Source of the DNA: CAYOSF01 sp964406605
Lineage (GTDB): Bacteria; Chloroflexota; Dehalococcoidia; DSTF01; RBG-16-68-14
Direction: 5' to 3'
Length of the DNA stretch: 64,000 nucleotides
Assembly: GCA_964406605.1 (NCBI GenBank)
Contig: CAYOSF010000006.1
Location: 219,027-283,026 of the forward strand
A program made the translations under genes and the position numbers. Positions 33,296 to 41,256 of this stretch are shown here, piece after piece. The notes under the pieces are model-generated. The model made no database searches. It worked only from the letters and a program-made list of their open reading frames with translations, and was not told the origin of the DNA. Each line of letters begins with the position of its first letter. The first letter of the stretch is position 1.

Positions 33296-34426
33296 CTAGC
33301 GCTTCCCCCGCCCGGCGCGCGCTTCCTCTAATCGGCTGGTGCCGGTGTCCGTCTCCAGCTCGGCGATGACCTTGTCCCCCTCCTCGATGAGGGCGGGCAA
33401 GAAGTCTTTCTCGTCCACCGTCTTCACCACCTCGCCCTTGCGGAAGATGACGCCGCGTCCCTTGCCTCCCGCGATGCCCAGGTCCGCCATCTTGGCCTCG
33501 CCCGGGCCGTTCACCACGCAGCCCATGACCGCCACGGTCACCGGCTTGCCCAGCTTCTGGAAGTGGGCCTCGACCTTGTTCGCCAGCGGGACCAGATCGA
33601 TCTCCATGCGACCGCACGTCGGGCAGGCGACCATCGTCGGGCCGCGTCGACGCAGGTTCAGCGAGGCGAGGATGTCCCAGCAGACCGGCACCTCCTCCTT
33701 CGGGTTGGCCGCCAGCGACACACGGATCGTGTCGCCGATCCCCTCGGAGAGCAGGATGCCGATGCCGACGGCGCTCCGCACCGCTCCGGCCCTGGGCGTG
33801 CCCGCCTCCGTCACGCCCAGGTGGAAGGGGTAGGACACCTTGGTCGCCAGGTCGCGGTTGGCCTGGACCATCGTCGGCACGTCGAACGCCTTGAGCGAGA
33901 CCTTGATCATGTCGAAGCCCTGCTCCTCCAGCAGGCCGATCTCCCATAGGGCCGCGTCCACCATCCTCTCGTGGATGGGCGGCGGCAGCTCACCCTCCTC
34001 CAGCGATGGCAACGGCGGCAGGCTGCCCGCGTTCACCCCCACGCGGATGGGCGTCCCCCGCGCCTTCGCTTCTTGCACCACGGAGCGCACCTTCTCCGGG
34101 TCGCGGATGTTGCCGGGGTTGAGACGCAGCCCGTGGATGCCTGCCTGCAGCGCCGCCAGCGCCAGACGGTGGTCGAAGTGGATGTCCGCGACGAGCGGAA
34201 CCGGTGCGTGCCGGACGATCTCCGGCAGGGCGGCTGCGGCCTCCTTGTTCGGCACGGCGACGCGGACGATCTCACAGCCGAGCTCCGCCAGCTCACGGAT
34301 CTGCCCGACTGTCGCCTCCACGTCCGCCGTGTCGGTGGCGGTCATCGACTGCACGACGATGGGCGCATCCCCGCCGACCTGTACGTCGCCGATGAAGACG
34401 GGCTTCGTACGCCGCCGTTGCGTCAT
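33296..34426 (-). CDS. ispG: 4-Hydroxy-3-methylbut-2-enyl diphosphate synthase
   Basis: 376 aa. TIM barrel with PIVVQSMTATDTADVEATV, VADIHFDHRLALAAL, LRLNPGNI and TEAGT; then the C-terminal 4Fe-4S domain with CPTCGRMEIDL, MGCVVNGPGEAKMADLGIAG and GVIFRKGEVV. The three cluster cysteines are present. It converts MEcPP to HMBPP in the MEP isoprenoid pathway. Dxr, which catalyses an earlier step of the pathway, lies upstream past rseP. Complete in length for the bacterial form. Confidence 0.95.
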   Translation of the reverse strand: MTQRRRTKPVFIGDVQVGGDAPIVVQSMTATDTADVEATVGQIRELAELGCEIVRVAVPNKEAAAALPEIVRHAPVPLVADIHFDHRLALAALQAGIHGLRLNPGNIRDPEKVRSVVQEAKARGTPIRVGVNAGSLPPLPSLEEGELPPPIHERMVDAALWEIGLLEEQGFDMIKVSLKAFDVPTMVQANRDLATKVSYPFHLGVTEAGTPRAGAVRSAVGIGILLSEGIGDTIRVSLAANPKEEVPVCWDILASLNLRRRGPTMVACPTCGRMEIDLVPLANKVEAHFQKLGKPVTVAVMGCVVNGPGEAKMADLGIAGGKGRGVIFRKGEVVKTVDEKDFLPALIEEGDKVIAELETDTGTSRLEEARAGRGKR

Positions 34427-34473
34427 GGTGGGTTCAGCTTAGCGCGCGCTGAGGGGCGGGAGAAACACGCGCG

Positions 34474-35688
34474 CTACCGTATGATGCCGTTGCCCTCAAA
34501 GATGCGGAGCACGTCGAAGTAGGTGATCACCAGAGCCAGGGTGAGGATCGCCACCAGCCCCGCGAAGTGGACCATCGCTTCCTTCTCCGGCGCGATCCGC
34601 TTGCCGCCCCGCACGTACTCGATGAGCACGAAGACCACCCGGCCGCCGTCCAGCATCGGCAGCGGCAGGATGTTGATCACCGCCAGGTTCATGCTGATCA
34701 GCGCCGCGAACTCCATGAGCGACTTCCAGCCCGCCTCCTGGACGACCTCGCCCGTGAGCTGGGCGATGCCCACCGGCCCCGTGACCTGGAAGCCGCCGCT
34801 GACACCGGGAAAGCCGCCCCTGATGCGCGATTCGATCTCCTTGCGCGCGAGAACGACGGACTCGAACGAGCGGCGTGCGCCGTCGGGGAACGCTTGCCAA
34901 GGAGGCTCCCATTGGGTCTCGCTGAACGGCACCATGCGCGTGGTGGGGACCGGCTCGCCCGGTGGCAGATCCTTGGCGATCTTTTCTTGTTCGTCCAACG
35001 GGATGACCTCGATCGACCCGTACGCCGGACCGATTGTGATGCCGGTCGGTCCCTGCGACCGCTCGTTGCCGTCCTCGTCGACATAGGGGTCCGCCGACCA
35101 CCGGGCGTAGACCGGGATATCGATGAACTCCGCCTCGCCGCCGGCCGCCTCGCGACGGGCCTTCAGATCGACCGTCTCGCCCAAGTTGAGTCGCAGGCGG
35201 TAGCCCAGCTCGCCGACGCTCTGCACCTCGCGGCCGTTGACAGCGAAGATCACGTCCCCCTGCTGGATGCCGGCTTTGTCCGCCGGTCCTCCCGGCACCA
35301 CATCCTCGACTCGGGCGCGGCTGATGTCGACGTCCCTTGGGATGTCGAGGGCCAGGCTGAAAAGGAATACGGCCAGCACCACGTTCATGACCGCGCCGGA
35401 GCCAAGCACGACCAGCCGCACCCAGCGGGGCTTCGCCGCCAGGCTCTTCGGGTCGCTTGGGTCCTCTTCGCCCAGGAGACGGACGAAGCCGCCCACGGGG
35501 AGAGCGTTGATCGTGTACTCCGTGTCGCCTCGTTTCGTACCCCACAGGCGAGGCGGATAGCCCAAGCCGAACTCCAGCACCTTCACCCCGGCCAGCTTGG
35601 CCGTGATGAAGTGCCCCACCTCGTGCGCAACGATGAGCACGATGAGCATGGCCAGGAAGGGCAGGATGGACTGGGAGACGATCTGCAT
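34474..35688 (-). CDS. rseP: RIP metalloprotease RseP (site-2 protease)
   Basis: 404 aa. The first membrane helix contains the zinc motif HEVGH (LIVAHEVGHFITAK); NILPLPMLDGG near residue 330 supplies the third ligand (LDG). A PDZ domain (about 105-190) includes VEDVVPGGPADKAGIQQGDVI. Four membrane helices are predicted by eye. It cleaves membrane-embedded anti-sigma factors and leftover signal peptides. Between dxr and ispG in the usual Chloroflexota order. A single PDZ domain is present, as in Gram-positive-type RseP. Confidence 0.93.
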   Translation of the reverse strand: MQIVSQSILPFLAMLIVLIVAHEVGHFITAKLAGVKVLEFGLGYPPRLWGTKRGDTEYTINALPVGGFVRLLGEEDPSDPKSLAAKPRWVRLVVLGSGAVMNVVLAVFLFSLALDIPRDVDISRARVEDVVPGGPADKAGIQQGDVIFAVNGREVQSVGELGYRLRLNLGETVDLKARREAAGGEAEFIDIPVYARWSADPYVDEDGNERSQGPTGITIGPAYGSIEVIPLDEQEKIAKDLPPGEPVPTTRMVPFSETQWEPPWQAFPDGARRSFESVVLARKEIESRIRGGFPGVSGGFQVTGPVGIAQLTGEVVQEAGWKSLMEFAALISMNLAVINILPLPMLDGGRVVFVLIEYVRGGKRIAPEKEAMVHFAGLVAILTLALVITYFDVLRIFEGNGIIR

Positions 35689-35740
35689 GGGTTAGCTCTT
35701 CTTATGGTAACGCATCGACGGCCGCCTGCGAGCGCGCTTC

Positions 35741-36892
35741 CTATGTCTTTGCCCGCACCCAGTCCTCGGCGTAGGCGCGGGCCCAGGTATCTGCTTCCAG
35801 CACGGCGTCTAGATCGGTATCGGCCGCGTTCTTGTGCGCCGACAGCACGTCCTCGAGCAGGACGGCGATGTCGGTGAAGCGGAGGCGGCCCGTGAGGAAA
35901 TGGGTCACCGCCACTTCGTCGGCGGCGGCAAGCGCGGCCGGATACGTGCCGCCTCGACGCCCGGCTTTCAGGGCCAGCCCCAGCGCTGGGAAGCGCCGCA
36001 GGTCCGGGGGCGCGAAGTGGAACTCGCCGATCCGTGCCAGGTCGAGGTGCGACGTCTCAGGGCCGGCGACTCTCTCCGGATAGCAGAGAGCGATGCGAAT
36101 GGGTACACGCATGTCGGGAGCGCCCAACTGGGCTTTCACGCAGCCGTCCACGAACTCCACCAGCGAGTGGATGATGCTCTCACGGTGCAGCACGACCTCG
36201 ATGCGCTCCAAAGGCACGTCGAAGAGCCAGCGGGTCTCGATAGTCTCGAATCCTTTGTTCATCAGCGTGGCGGAATCGACGGTGATCTTGCGCCCCATCT
36301 GCCAGGTTGGGTGATTCAGGGCATCGGCCGGGGTGACGCGCTCCAGTTGCTCCGGCGTGTAGTCTCGAAAGGCGCCGCCCGACGCCGTCAGGATCACCCT
36401 GGCGATGGATCTCGGTTCCTCGCCCCAGACGCACTGCCAGATGGCGCTGTGCTCGCTGTCCACCGGGAGAAGCTCGGCGCCCCACTGGGCCGCCGCCCGC
36501 GTGACCACGGCGCCGGCCATCACCAGCACCTCCTTGTTCGCCAGCGCGATTGACTTGCCCGCCCGAACGGCCGCGAGCGTCGGCGTCAGCCCTGCGCGGC
36601 CTACCGTCCCGATGACAACCAGATCGGCGCCCGGGTGCGTGGCTTGCTCCTCCAAGGGGGTCCATTGCGCCCCCGGGCCTGCCGCCGCCTGCAAGGCTGG
36701 CCGTGCGTCTCCATCTTCCGACCAGATCAGCCGCGGCCGGAACTCGCGCGCCTGTTCTTCCAGCAGGGTGGCGTTGCGTCCGGCGGCGAGACCGAGGACA
36801 TCGAAGTGGTCTCGAAGTCCGCGCACCACGTCCAACGTCTGCCGTCCAATGGAGCCGGTGGAGCCGATGATGACCAGTCGCTTCGTCTTCAT
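35741..36892 (-). CDS. dxr: 1-Deoxy-D-xylulose 5-phosphate reductoisomerase
   Basis: 383 aa from ATG 36892 (MKTKRLVIIGSTGSIGRQT). NADPH motif GSTGSIGRQT; ALANKEVLVMAG; PVDSEHSAIWQC with substrate/metal residues; ILTASGGAFRDYT; HPTWQMGRKITVDSATLMNKG and the metal-binding ETRWLF region. It catalyses the first committed step of the MEP pathway. Upstream sequence up to the N gap at 36980 appears to be a low-quality copy of the cdsA 3' end, so the frame that seems to continue into cdsA is an artefact. Confidence 0.94.
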   Translation of the reverse strand: MKTKRLVIIGSTGSIGRQTLDVVRGLRDHFDVLGLAAGRNATLLEEQAREFRPRLIWSEDGDARPALQAAAGPGAQWTPLEEQATHPGADLVVIGTVGRAGLTPTLAAVRAGKSIALANKEVLVMAGAVVTRAAAQWGAELLPVDSEHSAIWQCVWGEEPRSIARVILTASGGAFRDYTPEQLERVTPADALNHPTWQMGRKITVDSATLMNKGFETIETRWLFDVPLERIEVVLHRESIIHSLVEFVDGCVKAQLGAPDMRVPIRIALCYPERVAGPETSHLDLARIGEFHFAPPDLRRFPALGLALKAGRRGGTYPAALAAADEVAVTHFLTGRLRFTDIAVLLEDVLSAHKNAADTDLDAVLEADTWARAYAEDWVRAKT

Positions 36893-36979
36893 GCGACCCG
36901 GAGAGAAACACAGGAGGCCGCCGCCCCGCCGGCGGCGGCCGCTCCTACCGCCCAACCCCCCGCACCAAGTAGTATAACA

Positions 36980-36989
36980 NNNNNNNNNN
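36980..36989. other. Scaffold gap (10 N)
   Basis: Ten undetermined bases between dxr and cdsA. The sequence on either side looks like two versions of the same 60-70 bp, including AGTAGTATA, so the contigs probably overlap rather than being separated. Confidence 0.95.
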
Positions 36990-37029
36990 CAACCCACCCC
37001 GCCCCCCCCCGCGCCGCGGCCCGCCTCTC

Positions 37030-37818
37030 CTACGGCACTACCCACGTCACGAAGTAGTATACCACGGGCAGGGTGAGGAGCAGGCTGTCCAGCCGGTCGA
37101 GGAACCCACCGTGGCCGGGTATCACCCGGCTGGCGTCCTTCACGCGCACGCCTCTCTTCAGGATCGATTCTGCCAGGTCGCCCAGGACGGCGGCCACGGG
37201 TAGGAGTGCCGCCAGAGGGACGATCAGGGCCGCCTCCAGGCGAATGCCCAGGAAGTAGTTGAGCAGCAGGACCGCCGCGAAGCCGCCGGCGAGGCCGCCC
37301 AACGTGCCCTCCACCGTCTTGCCCGGGCTGATGTGAGGTGCCAGCTTGCGTCGACCGACGGCCAGACCCACGAAGTAGGCGGCCGTGTCTACCGCGAAGG
37401 TGCCGAGGATTGCCAGGTACACCCAGTCCCGCCCCTCGGGCAGCTCTCGCACCAGCACGATGTGCGCGCCCAGCAGACCCACGTAGGCCACGCCGCCCGC
37501 CGCCCAGAGCCAGTCCGTCACCGCCGTTGCCGGGTCGGCGCGGGTGGTCACCCAGGCCAGGGGGATGAGCACGCCCCCGACGGCGAACCACAGCACCCAG
37601 TCCGGCCCGACCATCGCCCCGGCAGGGAGGGCGGCCGCCAGTCCCGCGGCCAGGAGGCCCAAAGGCGTCCAACCTCCATGGTGGAGCATCTGAAACTCGT
37701 GGGCGGCGACGAGCACGACCAGGCACGCGGCCCCTGTGTACCACGGACCACCGGCCCAGATGAGGACGACGATGAGAGGGATGCCGACTGCAGCGCTCGC
37801 GATCCGTTGGGCGAGCAT
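37030..37818 (-). CDS. cdsA: Phosphatidate cytidylyltransferase
   Basis: 262 aa, several membrane helices. The C-terminal signature is ISPGKTVEGTLGGLAGGFAAV followed by LGDLAESILKRGVRVKDAS and IPGHGGFLDRLDS, the CdsA family hallmark with its metal-binding Asp residues. It makes CDP-diacylglycerol for phospholipid synthesis. The 3' end (VVYYFVTWVVP) is intact, 40 bp from the scaffold gap. Upstream, the usual partner uppS is missing: only 218 bp separate cdsA from frr. Confidence 0.93.
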   Translation of the reverse strand: MLAQRIASAAVGIPLIVVLIWAGGPWYTGAACLVVLVAAHEFQMLHHGGWTPLGLLAAGLAAALPAGAMVGPDWVLWFAVGGVLIPLAWVTTRADPATAVTDWLWAAGGVAYVGLLGAHIVLVRELPEGRDWVYLAILGTFAVDTAAYFVGLAVGRRKLAPHISPGKTVEGTLGGLAGGFAAVLLLNYFLGIRLEAALIVPLAALLPVAAVLGDLAESILKRGVRVKDASRVIPGHGGFLDRLDSLLLTLPVVYYFVTWVVP

Positions 37819-38036
37819 ATGGCGGATCGCCTAGCGCGTGTTCCTGTTCCGGGCGTGGGGATCGTAGAGCGCTGTGCCGCGACGCTTCACCGCAGTGCAC
37901 GTTCGCCCAGCGCGATGCGCGTGGGCGGGCAGCGCCTGGCGGTCGACGCGGTCGAGAGGTTGGTGCCGTGGAGGTCTCTTCAGGTTGGGGCGGGGAATGT
38001 CTTGGGACACCGGCTCAGCCACCATGGCCACAGAAG

Positions 38037-38609
38037 CTAGACCTCCAGCAGCTCCTGTTCCTTCTCCTTGCCTACGTCGCCCGCCTCGCTGACGAAGCGG
38101 TCGGTGGTCTTCTGAAGCTCGTCCTGCGCGTTGTGTTCTTGGTCTTCGGAGATCTCCTTCTCCCGCCTGAGATCGCGCAGCAGCTCGTGCGCGTCGCGGC
38201 GCACGTTGCGGATCGCCACCCGGCCGTCCTCCACCTTCTTGTGCACCATCCGCACCAGCTCTCGACGCCGCTCCTCCGTTAGCTCCGGGATGACCAGTCG
38301 GATGATCGTGCCGTCATTGCTGGGATTGAGGCCCAGGTCCGACTTCTGGATGGCCTTCTCGATGGCGCCCAACGACCCCTGGTCCCACGGCTGAATGGTG
38401 AGCAGACGGGCCTCCGGTACCATGACGCTCGCGAGCTGCTGCAGGGGCGTCGGCGTGCCGTAGTAGTCCACCCGCAGGTGCTCCACCAGCGCGGGGTTTG
38501 CCCGGCCCGTGCGGATCGTCGCCAGATCTCTCCGCAGAGCCTCCACCGCCTTGCCCATCCTCTCCTCGGCGTCGGCTAGCGTCTCGTCGATCATCGTCGT
38601 CTCTGCCAC
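38037..38609 (-). CDS. frr: Ribosome recycling factor
   Basis: 190 aa from ATG 38609; a second in-frame ATG (MIDETLADAEERM) 5 codons on is possible. RRF signature: DLATIRTGRANPALVEHLRVDYYGT, LLTIQPWDQGSLGAIEKAI, GLNPSNDGTIIRLVIPELTEERR. It dissociates post-termination ribosomes with EF-G. It lies 3 bp after the pyrH stop in the standard order. Confidence 0.95.
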   Translation of the reverse strand: MAETTMIDETLADAEERMGKAVEALRRDLATIRTGRANPALVEHLRVDYYGTPTPLQQLASVMVPEARLLTIQPWDQGSLGAIEKAIQKSDLGLNPSNDGTIIRLVIPELTEERRRELVRMVHKKVEDGRVAIRNVRRDAHELLRDLRREKEISEDQEHNAQDELQKTTDRFVSEAGDVGKEKEQELLEV

Positions 38610-38612
38610 GCG

Positions 38613-39356
38613 TCACACCCCCGAGAGTACGGTCGGTTCGCTTCCCACGTATGTGCCGATGCGTTCACCCCGTACCGCCCTGACGATGCTGTCCTCGGCT
38701 GCCAAGTCAAAGACGATGATGGGCAGGTCGTTCTCCATGCAGAGAGATAGGGCGGTGCTGTCCATCACCGCCAACCGTCGGCTGATTGCGTCCATGTGGC
38801 TGACCGTCTCGAATCGCCGGGCGTTGGGGTCCTTGTTCGGGTCGGCGTCGTAGACGCCGTCGGCCCGGTGTTTGGCCATGAGCAGCACCTGGGCGCCCGT
38901 TTCGATCGCGCGCAGAGCGGCCGCCGTGTCCGTCGTCATGTACGGATTGCCCGTGCCTGCGGCGAACAACACAGCCCGGCCCTTCTCCAAGTGGCGGATG
39001 GCGCGCCTTCTGATGTACGGCTCGGCCACCTGTTGCACCGTGATCGCCGTCTGGGTGCGCACGGTCACGCCATTCTTCTCAAGCGCGTCCTGCAGCACGA
39101 GGGCGTTGATGACGGTGCCGAGCATGCCGCCGTAGTCGGCGGTGGCGCGGTCCATGCCCGCGGCCGAGGCCTCTGACCCCCGAAAGATGTTCCCGCCGCC
39201 TACCACGATCGCTATCTGCGCGCCTTCCTCCTGGGCGGCGCGGATCTGCAGGGCGATACGGGTCGCCGTGTCGGCATCGATGCCGTATGGAGCGTCACCC
39301 ATGAGCGCTTCGCCGCTCACCTTGAGGAGAACACGGTGGTAGGCCGCGCCGGCCAT
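38613..39356 (-). CDS. pyrH: UMP kinase
   Basis: 247 aa from ATG 39356, which has AGGAGG 9 nt upstream; the frame extends 8 residues further without a ribosome site. Motifs: LLKVSGEALMG, IAIVVGGGNIFRG, MLGTVINALVLQDALEK, AVLFAAGTGNPYMTTDTAAA and DGVYDADPNKDP. Phosphorylates UMP for pyrimidine nucleotide supply. Conserved position between tsf and frr. Confidence 0.95.
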   Translation of the reverse strand: MAGAAYHRVLLKVSGEALMGDAPYGIDADTATRIALQIRAAQEEGAQIAIVVGGGNIFRGSEASAAGMDRATADYGGMLGTVINALVLQDALEKNGVTVRTQTAITVQQVAEPYIRRRAIRHLEKGRAVLFAAGTGNPYMTTDTAAALRAIETGAQVLLMAKHRADGVYDADPNKDPNARRFETVSHMDAISRRLAVMDSTALSLCMENDLPIIVFDLAAEDSIVRAVRGERIGTYVGSEPTVLSGV

Positions 39357-39369
39357 GGGACGTCGCCTC

Positions 39370-39885
39370 CTACTGACCAAGTTCGAACCGGGCGAAGCGG
39401 CGCACTTGGATGTTCTCGCCGGTCTTGGCGATAACCTCCTTCACCACGTCCTCCACGGCCCGGGAGTCATCCTTGATGAACGGTTGGCGCAGCAGGCACA
39501 GTTCCGCCGGATCGCCTTCCTCTCCGGCGGGCAGGTCCTCTTCCGAGACCGAGAGAGGGTTGGTCGCCACCACCTGCATCGCCAGGTCATGTGCCAGCGC
39601 CTTGAACTCGTCCGTGCGTGCGACGAAGTCGGTCTCGCACTTCACTTCCACCAGGGAGCCCACGCGTCCACCGGCGTGGATGTAGCACTCTATCAGACCT
39701 TGCGTAGTCTCCCGGTGGGCCTTCTCCTCGGCCAGCGCCAGGCCTCGTTCTTGGAGCAAGACCTCCGCCCGTTCCAGGTCACCCTCTGCCTCTTCCAGCG
39801 CGTTCTTGCACTGCATGACCCCGGCGTTGGTGCGGTCGCGGAGTTCCTTCACCTGCGCCGCTGAGACGGCGGCTTTTTCGCTCAC
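39370..39885 (-). CDS. tsf: Elongation factor Ts, short form
   Basis: 171 aa against about 280 in E. coli. UBA-like N-terminus VKELRDRTNAGVMQCKNAL, then ETTQGLIECYIHAGGRVGSL and VEVKCETDFVART (the TDFV contact with EF-Tu), and a C-terminal VKEVIAKTGENIQVRRFAR. The second half of the core is lacking, as in cyanobacterial, Thermus and Chloroflexota proteins. Exchanges nucleotide on EF-Tu. Overlaps the rpsB stop by 4 bp. Confidence 0.94.
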   Translation of the reverse strand: MSEKAAVSAAQVKELRDRTNAGVMQCKNALEEAEGDLERAEVLLQERGLALAEEKAHRETTQGLIECYIHAGGRVGSLVEVKCETDFVARTDEFKALAHDLAMQVVATNPLSVSEEDLPAGEEGDPAELCLLRQPFIKDDSRAVEDVVKEVIAKTGENIQVRRFARFELGQ

Positions 39886-40670
39886 CCGGGTTCCTCGGTC
39901 CCAGCCGCGACCGTCTCCTCTTGTCCCGTTGCCGGCGTCTCAGCAGAAGCTGCGGCCTCCGCTTGAGCCTCGGCCTGCTCTTCGGCGGCTGTCTCGTACC
40001 CGATCATGGCGAGTCCCTCGAGCGCGGCGTCGGCGATGCGGGCGCTGATGAGCTTGATCGCACGGATTGCGTCGTCGTTCGAGGGGATCGGGTAGTCAAC
40101 CAGATCGGGATCGCAGTTCGTATCGCACATCGCCACGATCGGGACGCCGACGCGGCGGGACTCGGCCACGGCGATGCCCTCGGCATCCGGGTCGATGATG
40201 AAGACGGCGCCTGGCAGGCGCGCCATCTCCTTGATGCCGCCCAGGTGCCGGTTCAGCTTTTCGATCTCCTTGTCGATCTTCAGGGCTTCCTTCTTGTGCA
40301 GCCTGGCGAAGTCGCCCCGCTCCCGCGCCTCCTCCCGCCGCACGAGGTACTCGCTCCGGCCTTGGACGGTCGCGAAGTTGGTGAGCGTGCCGCCCAGCCA
40401 GCGGTTGGTCACAAAGGGCATGTTGCAGCGCCGGGCCTCGTTTTGGATGACATCCCGCGCTTGCTTCTTTGTGCCGACGAAGAGGATCTGGTCGCCGTTC
40501 GCCACGAGGTCCCGCACAAACTCAAGAGCGGCGTCGAGGCGGCTCACCGTCTGCTGCAGATCGATGATGTGGATGCCGTTTCGTTCGGTGAAGATATAGG
40601 GCCGCATCTTCGGGTTCCACCGACGGGTCTGGTGCCCGAAGTGGACCCCCGCCTCCAGCAGCGCCTTCAT
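39882..40670 (-). CDS. rpsB: Ribosomal protein S2
   Basis: 262 aa from ATG 40670 (MKALLEAGVHFGHQTRRW). S2 signatures: RWNPKMRPYIFTERNGIHIIDL, DQILFVGTKKQA, RWLGGTLTNFATV, PGAVFIIDPDAEGIAVAES, VPIVAMCDTNCDPDLVDYPIPSNDDA. The C-terminus has an Ala/Glu-rich acidic tail of about 35 residues. A TTG 18 bp upstream is an alternative start. First gene of the rpsB-tsf-pyrH-frr group. Confidence 0.95.
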   Translation of the reverse strand: MKALLEAGVHFGHQTRRWNPKMRPYIFTERNGIHIIDLQQTVSRLDAALEFVRDLVANGDQILFVGTKKQARDVIQNEARRCNMPFVTNRWLGGTLTNFATVQGRSEYLVRREEARERGDFARLHKKEALKIDKEIEKLNRHLGGIKEMARLPGAVFIIDPDAEGIAVAESRRVGVPIVAMCDTNCDPDLVDYPIPSNDDAIRAIKLISARIADAALEGLAMIGYETAAEEQAEAQAEAAASAETPATGQEETVAAGTEEPG

Positions 40671-40787
40671 GCTGACCGAGTTCTCCAACCTGCCCCGATG
40701 CCTCCTCCTACATAGTGTAACAACGAGAGCGGCTTCCCGCTCCCGCGTAGCTACTACACGAACTACCGAAGTCTCGGCGGTCACGTC

Positions 40788-40793
40788 ACTATA
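40788..40793 (-). promoter_or_regulatory. -10 element upstream of rpsB
   Basis: TATAGT on the minus strand at 40793-40788, followed by GACGTG, about 115 bp before the rpsB start. The leader contains an inverted repeat (GGGAAGCCGC region) that could serve S2 autoregulation, but no known motif was identified. Confidence 0.4.
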
Positions 40794-40799
40794 GCACAG

Positions 40800-41256
40800 C
40801 GCCTTCCGGCCGGGCAATCGTTCGTGCGCGCACGCGACGCGGGCCGTCATCGGGAGCTGCGCCCTCGACCTGAGACTATGCTGGTCGAGGCCGGCGAAAG
40901 TGACTATTGTGAAAGAGGGAACAATGGCCCGTGCTTTCGGTCCATCCACCCCTGGAGACGGCTGTCCCCGTACGGCATGATGGAAATGGATGATGTTGTC
41001 GCGCTGCTTGCTCCGTTTCTCCAGAGGGCGCAGCGGAGCCCGGCACCGGTCGCGGCGCCGCCAGGCCGTTTCGGCCTGCGGAGAAGCCCCGCGGCGACAC
41101 GAGTTGTGAGCATCTTAGGCATGTCGCAGTCGTCGGTGACACCAATGCGTCCAGGGCGCGGACGGCAGCTGGCCGCCCTCGCCCTGCGGGGCGCGAAGCG
41201 CGGAGAGATCGTATCTGGAATGGGAGGGCTCTCGTCCCTCTAGGGCAGCAATCGAT
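40800..41256. other. Intergenic region between rpsB and the ccs operon
   Basis: About 450 bp without a supported gene. Open frames on both strands look random (Arg/Ser/Pro-rich, no ribosome site). It holds divergent promoters for rpsB (left) and resB (right). Confidence 0.4.

Noticed and set aside
35741..37900. A continuous reading frame of over 700 codons across the N gap joining cdsA-side sequence to dxr
   Set aside because: It passes through undetermined bases and the complementary frame of cdsA; dxr clearly starts at 36892.
40824..41243. Open frame of 139 codons between rpsB and resB
   Set aside because: Arg/Ser/Pro-rich, no ribosome site and no recognisable motif; looks like GC-rich shadow sequence.
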